Positions 25,392 to 34,151 of a DNA stretch of 53,034 nucleotides are shown here, piece after piece; positions within the stretch are counted from its first letter, which is position 1, and each line of letters opens with the position of its first letter. Under the pieces are notes generated by a model. That model worked only from the letters and a program-made list of their open reading frames with translations, had not been told where the DNA came from and did no database searches. The translations under genes were made by a program, and so were the position numbers. This DNA is from JANRIC01 sp033765345. GTDB taxonomy: Bacteria > Bacteroidota > Bacteroidia > Cytophagales > Microscillaceae. The stretch is taken from positions 1 to 53,034 of the forward strand of contig JANRIC010000091.1 in assembly GCA_033765345.1 (NCBI GenBank), in the 5' to 3' direction.

Positions 25392-26035
25392 AAAAATTAG
25401 CCATCATCGGTGCCGGACACCTGGGTCAGTTGATCGCTCATCATACGATAGAAAACCAGGAGTTGGTTATGGCAGGTTTTTATGATGATTTTCAAACCAA
25501 AGGGCGATTTGTAGGAAGTGCCAAAATTTTAGGAGATATTTCTGAAATTGAAAAAGATTTTTCAGAAGGCGTTTTTGATAAAATTATCATTGGCATCGGC
25601 TACAAACACCCCGAGCTCAGGAAAGAGCTTTATGAAACATTTCAGGATAAAATCCCCTTTGCTAACATCATTCATAACAAAGCCATTGTAGATTCTAGTG
25701 TCGAGATGGGAGAAGGAAATGTGATTTTGGCCGGGAGTATTCTTGATATGCACGTCAGAATCGAGAATAATGTATTTATCAATCCGGGTTGTGTCATCGC
25801 ACACGATTCTATCATTGCTTCGCATACTTTTCTGGCTCCTGCTGTAAATATTGCCGGGTTTGCCAGTATCGGAGCCTCCTGCTTTCTGGGGATTAATACC
25901 ACAATCATCGATCATATTGCCGTATGTAACTGGGTGCGTACCGGAGCATCAAGCACCGTAACAAAATCTATTACTGAAAAAGGCTTGTATGTCGGAAGCC
26001 CAGCTGAAATTGTACTTGATCGTGAACAGGAGTAG
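25388..26035 (+). CDS. PglD/NeuD-like sugar O- or N-acyltransferase
   Basis: This 215-residue protein has the N-terminal Rossmann-like nucleotide-binding segment of the PglD/NeuD family (KKLAIIGAGHLGQLIAHHTI). A C-terminal left-handed beta-helix of hexapeptide repeats follows (ENVFINPGCVIAHDSIIASHTFLAPAVNIAGFASIGASCFLGINTTIIDH; a candidate catalytic His lies in IAHDSIIASHTFL). PglD-type enzymes acetylate amino sugars. It overlaps the GT2 gene by 4 bp and ends the four-gene run from 22597, consistent with building or modifying one surface glycan. Confidence 0.9.
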   Translation: MKKLAIIGAGHLGQLIAHHTIENQELVMAGFYDDFQTKGRFVGSAKILGDISEIEKDFSEGVFDKIIIGIGYKHPELRKELYETFQDKIPFANIIHNKAIVDSSVEMGEGNVILAGSILDMHVRIENNVFINPGCVIAHDSIIASHTFLAPAVNIAGFASIGASCFLGINTTIIDHIAVCNWVRTGASSTVTKSITEKGLYVGSPAEIVLDREQE

Positions 26036-26260
26036 GCTGCTAAATGGCTTAAAATGGCATCATACAGACGTTTTATATTTCATTAACAAGTAATTAACAA
26101 GATTTTGTGTTGCTTGGTCTCGTTATTGTCAGACAAAACAATTGATTATAGAACTTTAATTTGTAAATTAGCGTATCGATAAGTATATCTAACTATTAAA
26201 AATAAATTATTGATCTCGAATTCAAGTAATTCATTCTAAAAAATCTTAAATTATAACACT

Positions 26261-27112
26261 ATGCTACTTGCTATTTTATTTTCCTTGATATTTAATTTTT
26301 CAACTTCAACCGTTCATTCTCCACAAACTAATGTTGAACTTTACCACGTCATTGTTACCAATGGGGTAATTATCAATAAAAAAACAGGCCAGGAGTTGAA
26401 AAGAGGTGCGAAAATCAGTTCTACTGATGAAGTACTTTTCAAAAGCAAAGATGCTAAAGCTATCGTAATCAGCACCAAAAGAGGTCGTTTTGTATTGGCT
26501 CCTAAAAAAACTTCTAGCGGAAGTGAATTGGTCGCCTTTGTGAATGATGTAGTTTCTCCCTTGAAATCCAACTCAAAACTAAGTACACGCGGTTTGGAAG
26601 ACTCTGAAGAAATTTCAGACCTACAAAACCACTTCGGAGATTCCGTATATGTAATCCTGGGTGATACAATGGCCTTTAAAGTAGCCGGAATTTATCCAAT
26701 GAACGCCAATAATTTCCTTACCCTGCGTTATGTGTATAAAGGAACACCTATTAATAAAGTGATCGGACATGCGGGCAATATAGCTACCTTGGATAAAAAC
26801 AAGCAGTTTGTATACAAAAACGAGGTAATTCCTGTAGAAGAAATTGAAAAAGTAGATCTTTACTATCTGAAAGGTTTTAAAGAAGAAAATAATGGAAAAG
26901 GTATCCCCGAGTTAATTACCTCTTTTAAACTTATTTTCTTGGATAAAGAAGCCATTTCCGCTGAATTGAGAGAATATGCTACTCTTTTTGAAGAAGGAAT
27001 GGACTATAACGAAAAACTGGATGAGTTTTACGGATATATCCTGGATGTCTACGGGCCTACCGACAAACATGCCTTGGATGATTTCTTAAAAGCAAATAAT
27101 TTCAAAGGATAA
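26261..27112 (+). CDS. Exported protein paired with a CHASE2 protein
   Basis: This 283-residue protein has an N-terminal signal peptide (MLLAILFSLIFNFSTSTVHS). The mature part begins with a beta-rich stretch around residues 30-75 (VIVTNGVIINKKTGQELKRGAKISSTDEVLF) and is otherwise unrecognised. It precedes the CHASE2 gene by 68 bp on the same strand with a terminator between, an arrangement I recall from other Bacteroidota, so the two may work together. No enzymatic motif is visible. Confidence 0.65.
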   Translation: MLLAILFSLIFNFSTSTVHSPQTNVELYHVIVTNGVIINKKTGQELKRGAKISSTDEVLFKSKDAKAIVISTKRGRFVLAPKKTSSGSELVAFVNDVVSPLKSNSKLSTRGLEDSEEISDLQNHFGDSVYVILGDTMAFKVAGIYPMNANNFLTLRYVYKGTPINKVIGHAGNIATLDKNKQFVYKNEVIPVEEIEKVDLYYLKGFKEENNGKGIPELITSFKLIFLDKEAISAELREYATLFEEGMDYNEKLDEFYGYILDVYGPTDKHALDDFLKANNFKG

Positions 27113-27140
27113 TAAAAATAGTATTATATTTGTTTATCTA

Positions 27141-27168
27141 AAAGTCAGATCAATCATCTGACTTTTTT
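27141..27168 (+). terminator. Terminator before the CHASE2 gene
   Basis: AAAGTCAGAT (27141-27150) pairs with ATCTGACTTT (27156-27165), a 10-bp stem with a short loop and a following T run. It ends the transcript of the upstream gene and suggests that the CHASE2 gene has partly independent expression. Confidence 0.75.
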
Positions 27169-27180
27169 TAATAAATAACT

Positions 27181-28650
27181 ATGTTGCTGAGTATCTTTTT
27201 TTCAAAAAATAAGTCTGTCATTTTTTTCTGGAGCTTTCTCAATGCATTGGTGATGCTGTGGGTTACGTTTTTTATGCTTCGGATTCCGTATGTCCTACCG
27301 GATGAATTTATGCTTGTACAAGCAACCTCAGTAACTAAAAATCTACTCCTCGGCTTCGAGGAAAAACCTGATACCAATCGATTTTTATTCGTAAATGTAG
27401 CTTGGGATAAGGTAATGTCCAATCGCTATGACCCCGATATTCCGGGTTATGTCGTCGGAAAAGAACCCATCACTGACCGGGCAAAACTGGTAGGATTGCT
27501 CAAATTGCTTGAAAAAAATCCTAACCACGAATTTATTGTACTTGATATTTTTTTCAAAGGAGCTACCGAACACGATGAAGAACTGGTCAGGCTGATCAAT
27601 AAAATTCCTCGCCTGCTGGTTTCGTATCACCGCGATCAATTTGATAAACCCAACCTGCCTGATCTACCCATCAAACCGCTAGGGCTCTCTGATATGGAAA
27701 CCGTAGATGACAAATGCCTGAAATTCAAGGTTCTACACAATGATTCCTTGAAATCTACGCCCTTATTGATGTATGAAAAAATTCACAAACAAAATTTTTA
27801 TCGTGGGATTTGGTTTTATTTCTTAGGAGATAATCCAGCACTTAATTCTTTTATTCTGGATTATCGAATCCGAAATTATGATTATTCGCAAAAAAGATAT
27901 GCCTCTGTCAATTTAGGCGAATGGATCAACATCGTCTACAAAATACCTCAGGAATTTGATTGGAACTCACTCGCCAGCGATGAAAATACAGAAGGGGAAA
28001 ATACCGAGGAAATAGATGAAAATGCTATCGATTCCTTAGAAGTCGACCCAACTGACACAAGCGTGGTAGCAGACACCGAAGTTGTGCCATCGAGTGACAG
28101 CCTTGATACCGCAGATACTACTCAAATCGAGGAGGAAATGCAGAACTTTGAAGGTATTTATGACCTTGAGTTTTTGGATGAAGAAAAAGCAAAAGAACTT
28201 ATTTATCCTTTGACCAAAGACCGAATAATTTTTGTGGGAGATTTTGAAGACCGAGATATTCACGAAACCATCTATGGAGATACCCCCGGACCTATCATTC
28301 TTTTGGATGCTTTCCTGGCTTTGGAATTAGGAGATAATTTATTAAGACCTATTTTTTTGGTATTGCTCTTATCTCTTTACATTTTAATTTCTTATCTTAC
28401 CTTTGCACAGCGTACAATCTATGGGAGTATACTACAAAAGCTTACCAATCGTACCAAGGCGACTTTCTTTGAATCTCTCACCATCTATCTAATTTATTTT
28501 GCTATTATTTCTATTTTCTCTTATTTTTTCTTTAATATTCACATTGGCGTATTAATACTCGCTTTTTATATGTATTTTATTGAAAAAGTAAAAGGATTTT
28601 TTGTTCGTAGGATGGAACGCAAAGCCACGCAGCAAAATAAAAGCCGATAG
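27181..28650 (+). CDS. CHASE2 domain membrane protein
   Basis: This 489-residue protein has an N-terminal transmembrane helix (residues about 14-32). An extracytoplasmic CHASE2-like region follows (NRFLFVNVAWDKVM; ITDRAKLVGLLKLLEKNPNHEFIVLDIFFKG; IIFVGDFEDRDIHETIYGDTPGPIILLDAFLALELGDNLL), then C-terminal transmembrane helices (about 395-415 and 440-475). CHASE2 is normally the input domain of kinases or cyclases, but no output domain is present here. An acidic Glu/Asp/Thr/Ser-rich insert sits at about 262-320. The substrate or ligand is unknown. Confidence 0.85.
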   Translation: MLLSIFFSKNKSVIFFWSFLNALVMLWVTFFMLRIPYVLPDEFMLVQATSVTKNLLLGFEEKPDTNRFLFVNVAWDKVMSNRYDPDIPGYVVGKEPITDRAKLVGLLKLLEKNPNHEFIVLDIFFKGATEHDEELVRLINKIPRLLVSYHRDQFDKPNLPDLPIKPLGLSDMETVDDKCLKFKVLHNDSLKSTPLLMYEKIHKQNFYRGIWFYFLGDNPALNSFILDYRIRNYDYSQKRYASVNLGEWINIVYKIPQEFDWNSLASDENTEGENTEEIDENAIDSLEVDPTDTSVVADTEVVPSSDSLDTADTTQIEEEMQNFEGIYDLEFLDEEKAKELIYPLTKDRIIFVGDFEDRDIHETIYGDTPGPIILLDAFLALELGDNLLRPIFLVLLLSLYILISYLTFAQRTIYGSILQKLTNRTKATFFESLTIYLIYFAIISIFSYFFFNIHIGVLILAFYMYFIEKVKGFFVRRMERKATQQNKSR

Positions 28651-28834
28651 GAATCTGAGATGAGAAAAAAACCTGTAAAACCATAATTCATAAAATTTAT
28701 AGTCTAAAAATCCAAAAAAAATATAGTTTATTACAAAATTTTATGTAAATTCGGAGTTAAAACACGTGCCGATAATGCATCTGTGCGGTGTTTTATTTAT
28801 CAAACTAAAAATAGGAAGCTTTCCGGAAAGAGTT

Positions 28835-30688
28835 ATGCAAATTACAACACGAATTTACCTAAACTTTTTGATCATATCGCTTTTGATGGTCATTACTTAC
28901 TTGATAAGCCGATTCTCTCCCACATACCTAGAATGGGCTTTTGTACCTACCTTGATTTTCCTGGCTTTATTATTCTGGCAGATTCATACGGAAATGCTCA
29001 TTCCGGCAATAATTCTGGAAAAAAAAGCTCGGGTATTTATGCAAAAAAAGCAGCATTGGAATCTTCAAACCCGGCTTATAGGTTTTTTTCGCCCAGTGAA
29101 TCAATTGATTAAAAACCTAACCTTCCAACTAGAAAAGGCTCAGAGCTTCGTACAAGAATTAAAAAAAGGCAACCTTGAGGTGGATTTTAGAGAAAGTGAA
29201 ATACAGGAAAGTCCCCTGTTTACGGTTTTAGAGCAGCTTCGAGATAATCTTATTCACATTGAAGAAGAAAAAAATAAACGAAACTGGGCTAATGAAGGAC
29301 TCTCCAGATTTGTAGATATTTTGCAGAATCATCGCCACGATTTAAAATCTCTTTGTGATCATATTACCTCCGAATGTGCCGAATACCTAAAAATGAACCA
29401 GGCCTGGCTGTACGTTGTCCAGGAAGATGAAGCGAATTCGTATCTTGAGCTTTGTTCATCCTATGCCTGGGACCGTAAAAAGTTTCTTAAAAAAAGGATT
29501 GAGGCAGGAGAAGGGCTTGCTGGTCAGGTTTTGTTTGAAAAAAAGCGAATTTTGTTGACGCGCATTCCACAGGATTATTTGAAAGTCAGCTCTGGATGCG
29601 GCGAAGCTAATCCGGGTTGTATCCTCATTCTTCCTTTGAAAGTCAATGATGAAATGTTTGGTGTTTTGGAATTGGTTTCTTTTCAAATTCCTGAAGATTT
29701 CCAGATACAATTTCTAGACGAATTGGCCGAAAATATAGCTTTGACCATTTCTGCAATCAAAACAGCTGACAATACCCATAAACTTCTTGAGAAAGCCCAA
29801 CATCAAGCCGAAGAGCTTAAAGCTCAGGAAGAGGAACTGCGTCAGAATATGGAAGAGCTCCAATCTATCCAAGAAAAACTCACTTTGGAAAGGGAAGAGC
29901 AAGAAAAACTAAGTTTGGCTCTGGAGGAAGAAAAGAATCTTTTTAATGCTTTTCTCAATACCACCTCAGATCAAGTGTATTTCAAGGATCGCCAAAGTCG
30001 TTTTATACGGGTCAGCGAATGTATGGCGGCTAAGTTTGGGGTCAATACTGCCAAGGAACTCATTGGCAAGTCTGATTTTGACCTTTTTGGGCAAGAACAC
30101 GCCCGACAGGCTTTCAAAGACGAACAGCATATCATCCGCAGTGGCTTGCCTCTGTTAGAAGTAGAAGAAAAGGAAACCTGGCTTGACGGGAGTATCACTT
30201 GGGTGCATACCAGCAAGCTTCCTCTCAAAAATATCCAGGGAGAAATTGTAGGTACTTTTGGGATTTCCCGCAATATTACCGAAAGAAAAACAGCCGAAGA
30301 AGCACTTTCCAGAGAGAAAAAGATGCTGGATGCTTTTTTATTTAATACGCCCCACCTTGTATTTTTCAAAAGTGCGGAGGGGCAGTTTATCCGTGCCAGT
30401 CAGTCTTTTGCTCAATTTATGGGGCATACCAATATCCATGAACTCATCGGCAAAAACGAATCCGACTATTTTTCACCACAATCTGCCCAAAATATCGCTG
30501 AAAAAGACGAACAGGTTATTCGTAAGGGGCAAGCAGCTATCAGTCAGCTGATCAAAGAACAATTTGCCAATGGAAAAAGTATTGAAATGCTCACCCATAG
30601 ATTCCCTATATCCAGTAATAATGGAGAACCTTTAGGGATATTTGGCATCTATGAGCCTGTAAACAAACCGCTTTTTAAGCAAAATTAA
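28835..30688 (+). CDS. GAF-PAS-PAS sensor protein without an output domain
   Basis: The reading frame opens at 28766, but the start at 28835 (617 residues) is preferred because it places the two hydrophobic helices (FLIISLLMVITYLI and FVPTLIFLALLFWQI) at the N-terminus. A coiled region is followed by a GAF domain (RFVDILQNHRHDLKSLCDHITSECAEYLKMNQAWLYVV, then GCILILPLKVNDEMFGVLELVSFQ). A coiled coil and two PAS domains follow (AFLNTTSDQVYFKDRQSRFIRVSE and AFLFNTPHLVFFKSAEGQFIRAS). No histidine kinase, cyclase or DNA-binding domain follows, so it probably signals through a partner. A PAS domain ends very near the C-terminus. Confidence 0.85.
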   Translation: MQITTRIYLNFLIISLLMVITYLISRFSPTYLEWAFVPTLIFLALLFWQIHTEMLIPAIILEKKARVFMQKKQHWNLQTRLIGFFRPVNQLIKNLTFQLEKAQSFVQELKKGNLEVDFRESEIQESPLFTVLEQLRDNLIHIEEEKNKRNWANEGLSRFVDILQNHRHDLKSLCDHITSECAEYLKMNQAWLYVVQEDEANSYLELCSSYAWDRKKFLKKRIEAGEGLAGQVLFEKKRILLTRIPQDYLKVSSGCGEANPGCILILPLKVNDEMFGVLELVSFQIPEDFQIQFLDELAENIALTISAIKTADNTHKLLEKAQHQAEELKAQEEELRQNMEELQSIQEKLTLEREEQEKLSLALEEEKNLFNAFLNTTSDQVYFKDRQSRFIRVSECMAAKFGVNTAKELIGKSDFDLFGQEHARQAFKDEQHIIRSGLPLLEVEEKETWLDGSITWVHTSKLPLKNIQGEIVGTFGISRNITERKTAEEALSREKKMLDAFLFNTPHLVFFKSAEGQFIRASQSFAQFMGHTNIHELIGKNESDYFSPQSAQNIAEKDEQVIRKGQAAISQLIKEQFANGKSIEMLTHRFPISSNNGEPLGIFGIYEPVNKPLFKQN

Positions 30689-30718
30689 TTATTTTGGCAC
30701 TTTGTAAGTAGATAAAAA

Positions 30719-30939
30719 GCTGATAAAGCCATAATTAAAAACATCGATGCAGAACTATACAAGACAAAAATAAGTAAAGAGAAAACCATGCCCGGTAGAT
30801 TACTTTACAGTCCTGTGGACTTAAATAAAGCCTTTAAAACAGAGCTTTTCCCTTTGGGTTGGATATTCGTCTAGGATTTAGAAAAACGTGGGGTCTCAGA
30901 CATTGATATACCTTAATGATTATCGGTATTGCTCAATAA
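30719..30939 (+). pseudogene. Remnant of a type II restriction endonuclease (BglII-like)
   Basis: A frame from 30719 reads DKAIIKNIDAELYKT, then EKTMPGRLLYSPVDLNKAF and PLGW. After a TAG at 30872 it continues with DLEKRGVSDIDIP, and after a -1 shift with LMIIGIAQ. I recall this pattern from the BglII/BstYI-like restriction endonucleases, where the N-terminal part and the DLEKRGVSDIDIPVL-like C-terminal part are normally far apart. The central catalytic region appears deleted, so it is inactive. The family assignment is from memory. No methyltransferase is seen nearby. Confidence 0.4.
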
Positions 30940-31131
30940 AAACAGGGGAGGGGATGCTTATTTTTTTATTTATTTTTTGTTTCTGCACTCAAGAATTTCT
31001 AATCTCTCAATCCAAAACAATGACAATTACATCTATCTTAATTTTAACCAGAGAAAACAAACTTTTAATTTCTTTTGAATACACAATGACCCTTAAAATC
31101 CTTCATAATAAGGGTAGACAACAATGGTCTA

Positions 31132-31226
31132 AATATTTACTTAACATAATGTAAATTCTTTACTTTAATAATAATTACAGGAGAAGCCCTATTTTCCTTA
31201 TAATCTTTTTTATGTTAAGTAAATAT
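31132..31226. repeat. 17-bp perfect inverted repeat in a gene desert
   Basis: ATATTTACTTAACATAA (from about 31133 to 31149) is repeated in inverted orientation as TTATGTTAAGTAAATAT (31210-31226) around a 60-bp interval. It could be a small mobile-element end pair or a cruciform/terminator. No gene lies inside it. Confidence 0.55.
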
Positions 31227-31472
31227 CTCAGATACTCTTAATGGTTTGAAATATCTTGATGCGATGCTTGTGAGAAGTTATTTTTGATTTTATTGAAAGC
31301 CTGCTGCAAATTTGAATATGGATCATTGCGAGACTTAGATTCATTTTACAGTAATTGTGATTGCTTGTCTGACGAGTTTTGTGGATAATAAATCTTGATA
31401 AGTTTTTACATATTAAAAACTTGAAAGAATTTTTTTGCCAACGAGCACGAATAATTGTATCTCTTCATTATG
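31227..31472. other. Gap without recognisable features
   Basis: I see nothing specific in this 246-bp AT-rich stretch. All frames are closed by frequent stops. With its flanks it forms a gene desert of more than 900 bp between the restriction-endonuclease remnant and the haem-uptake operon. Confidence 0.5.
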
Positions 31473-31661
31473 CTAGTATTAAAGATGGTTACTACTCAGG
31501 TTGTAAAAAAGAATAATATTTGCATATTTTTAAAAAAAGAAAATTTATTTTTAAAATTTTGGGTTTAACAAAATATAATATGTTTGTATAATAAGTAAGT
31601 TTACACAAACAAAATTATCCAGAAATTTTATAACAAGTACCTGAGTAGTAACTAAAGATGT
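31473..31661. repeat. MITE-like inverted-repeat element
   Basis: The left end (TAGTATTA, then TTACTACTCAGG, 31473-31500) and right end (CCTGAGTAGTAA, then TAATGCTA, 31641-31660) form an imperfect terminal inverted repeat of about 27 bp, with a perfect 12-bp TTACTACTCAGG core. The 190-bp unit holds no convincing gene. It is probably a non-autonomous transposable element. Confidence 0.5.
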
Positions 31662-31847
31662 AATGCTACCTATAAAAAAACGCCCAGCTTTTTGTCCACA
31701 CAAAGTTCCTTTTTGAATGAACAACATTACTTGTCTAACATTATCCACCCCCTAGGAAAATCTGTCGATTTCCGCAATTGATATTCCACGCAATTCCATT
31801 TCTTTGCAGAGTTATTTATCATTAGTCTAAATAAAATTAAGCCTGCA

Positions 31848-34130
31848 ATGAAGTATAATATTATAATTTTAATATTTGTTCTATGTATTATTCAATTTTC
31901 AAAATTATGTGGACAAATATTGATAAAATTGGAAAACGCCCAGGATCGACAAGGCATTGAAGGCGTTTTTGCACAAATTTTCGATAAAAACCGCAATACC
32001 AAGATATATGTGAGTGATTCTCAGGGTAAGATATTCTTAGAATCGGCTGAATTTCCTTTAATAATTCGTATCAGTCACCTCAATTTTGAAATAAAATCGG
32101 ATACACTCCCCTCCCCCAAAGATGAGCACCTGATATTATTAACTCCTAAAAACAAACTTTTGGATGAGATCATCATCACTGGGCAATACACCCCTGAGTC
32201 TGTTCAAAATTCGGTTTACAAAGCTCGGATAATCACAGCCACACGCATCAAGGCACAAGGAGCCAATCACCTTCAGGATGTACTCAGTACAGAGTTAAAT
32301 ATTCGTTTTGCGAGAGACAATGCTGTGGGAGGCTCTAATTTGAGTCTACAAGGGCTTTCTGGGCAAAACATCAAAATTCTTCTGGATGGCGTTCCTCTGA
32401 CAGGGCGAAGCGGTACAGCAAATGAGATCGATATCAACCAGATCAATGTCAATTCTATAGAGCAAATCGAGATCATAGAAGGACCCATGGCGGTCAATTA
32501 TGGGGCAGATGCACTGGCAGGCGTGATCAACATCATAAGTAAAAAAGATATTTCAGGGAAAATCGACTTAAACCTAAGCTTTCAGGAAGAAAGTGTAGGC
32601 AATGAATTTTCTTGGTTTGAAGATGGTATTCATAACCCTTCTCTAAGCATTGGTTACAAACCCCGTAAGCACTGGTACATACAAGGTGAAGGGCAAATCA
32701 ATCGCTTCGGTGGCTGGCAGGGAGATGCCCTAGGTCGGGAAAAAAGCTGGTATCCTAAAACACAGTATTTTGGAAGCACACTGGTTCGTTTTGAAAAAAC
32801 CAAGTGGAATCTTTATTATCGTCTGGATTATTTGAATGAACTCATTGAAAATCTGGGTGCTGGCAATGACAACAATCCCCTGCGCGATCCTTTTGCCATT
32901 GACGAAGAATACCAAAGCCATCGCTGGATGCACCAACTACAGGGCGAGTTTAAGTTGGGAAAGGCTCATCTAAACAGTGTGGTGTCTTTTACAGATTATG
33001 AACGAAACACAAATCAGTTTGTCAAAAACCTGGTCACCGATCAGGAAAGCCCTACTGGCACCGAAGAACAAGATTATATTTCCTACCAAAATTATTTCAC
33101 CCGACAGACTTTAAATAATGCCCTGCAAGATGATTGGGTTGAGACGCAATTCGGGCTGGAAGCAAATCACGAAATTGCTGGTGGTACTACCCTGAGCGAA
33201 GGCAATAAATCTCTGACAGATTTGGCTTTTTTTGCTTCTGCCGAATTAACCTTGATCAAAAAAATAAAACTTCGTCCAGGGATGAGATATGGATATAACA
33301 ATGCCTTCTCCCCTATCCCCACTCCTTCTTTGAATGTCAAATATGATCTTAATCCACAGCTACAATTGAGGGCTGCTTATGGCAGAGGGTTCAGAGCTCC
33401 TTCTGTGCGAGAGCTTTATCACGAATTCATAGATGCCAATCATAACATTATAGGAAATAAAGACCTGGAAGCCGAAAAATCACACAATCTGAACGCCGAC
33501 CTGAGTTACAAGCTTCCAAAAATAGACCTTAGCATGAGTATCAATGGTTTTTATAATTATGTGGATAATCGCATTACGTACTTTACCCCGGAAGGAGTCA
33601 ATCAGCCCACCACTTACACCAATTTACTCAAATACAAAACTACCGGAGGGCAATTGAATGCCCGTTGGCAAGGCAAAAATCTGCTATTAAATGCAGGTTT
33701 TGCATATCTAGGCCGCTACCAAAGGCTCAGTGAAGCAGAGAGCGAGGGAGAGATTCCTCAGTACGTCTTTTCCCCGGAGTTGAACGCCAATGCGATTTGG
33801 CAGATACCTACAATCCATATACAACTATCTGGTTTTTACAAATATACTGGTGCAAATAAGGCATATACTTTAATAGATGAAGAACCTGTCTTGCAAAAAA
33901 TCAATGCCTTCCACTGGTTGGATTTTACAGCCAGCAAATCTTTTTGGGGGGGGCTTACGCTTGCCGCTGGTGTTCGGAATATTCTTAATGTTACCCAGGT
34001 AAACAATAATATTTCCAGTAGTGGGGCACATAGCGGAAATAGTGGAGGGCAAAGCCCAGTAGCCTATGGAAGGTCTTTTTTCTTAAAACTTCATTATCAA
34101 TTAAACATACAACAAAAAAATAACCCATAA
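31848..34130 (+). CDS. TonB-dependent outer-membrane receptor (probable haem)
   Basis: This 760-residue protein has a signal peptide (MKYNIIILIFVLCIIQFSKLCGQ). A carboxypeptidase-regulatory-like domain (about 25-105) precedes the plug (QDVLSTELNIRFARDNAVGGSNLSLQGLSGQNIKILLDGVPLTGR, residues about 143-187, and IEIIEGPMAVNYGADALAGVINIISKK). A 22-strand barrel ends in the expected Phe-rich/aromatic region (SFFLKLHYQLNIQQKNN). It would import a substrate across the outer membrane with TonB energy. The next gene encodes a HmuY-like lipoprotein, so haem is the likely substrate, but other metallophores are not excluded. Confidence 0.93.
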   Translation: MKYNIIILIFVLCIIQFSKLCGQILIKLENAQDRQGIEGVFAQIFDKNRNTKIYVSDSQGKIFLESAEFPLIIRISHLNFEIKSDTLPSPKDEHLILLTPKNKLLDEIIITGQYTPESVQNSVYKARIITATRIKAQGANHLQDVLSTELNIRFARDNAVGGSNLSLQGLSGQNIKILLDGVPLTGRSGTANEIDINQINVNSIEQIEIIEGPMAVNYGADALAGVINIISKKDISGKIDLNLSFQEESVGNEFSWFEDGIHNPSLSIGYKPRKHWYIQGEGQINRFGGWQGDALGREKSWYPKTQYFGSTLVRFEKTKWNLYYRLDYLNELIENLGAGNDNNPLRDPFAIDEEYQSHRWMHQLQGEFKLGKAHLNSVVSFTDYERNTNQFVKNLVTDQESPTGTEEQDYISYQNYFTRQTLNNALQDDWVETQFGLEANHEIAGGTTLSEGNKSLTDLAFFASAELTLIKKIKLRPGMRYGYNNAFSPIPTPSLNVKYDLNPQLQLRAAYGRGFRAPSVRELYHEFIDANHNIIGNKDLEAEKSHNLNADLSYKLPKIDLSMSINGFYNYVDNRITYFTPEGVNQPTTYTNLLKYKTTGGQLNARWQGKNLLLNAGFAYLGRYQRLSEAESEGEIPQYVFSPELNANAIWQIPTIHIQLSGFYKYTGANKAYTLIDEEPVLQKINAFHWLDFTASKSFWGGLTLAAGVRNILNVTQVNNNISSSGAHSGNSGGQSPVAYGRSFFLKLHYQLNIQQKNNP

Positions 34131-34151
34131 ACTAAATCCAATACTTTAAAT

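Noticed and set aside
30888..31154. 88-codon ORF after the endonuclease remnant
   Set aside because: It is hydrophobic and low-complexity with no motif, it partly overlaps the remnant, and it ends in the inverted repeat.
31551..31748. 65-codon minus-strand ORF in the gene desert
   Set aside because: It lies mostly inside an inverted-repeat element and shows no family motif.
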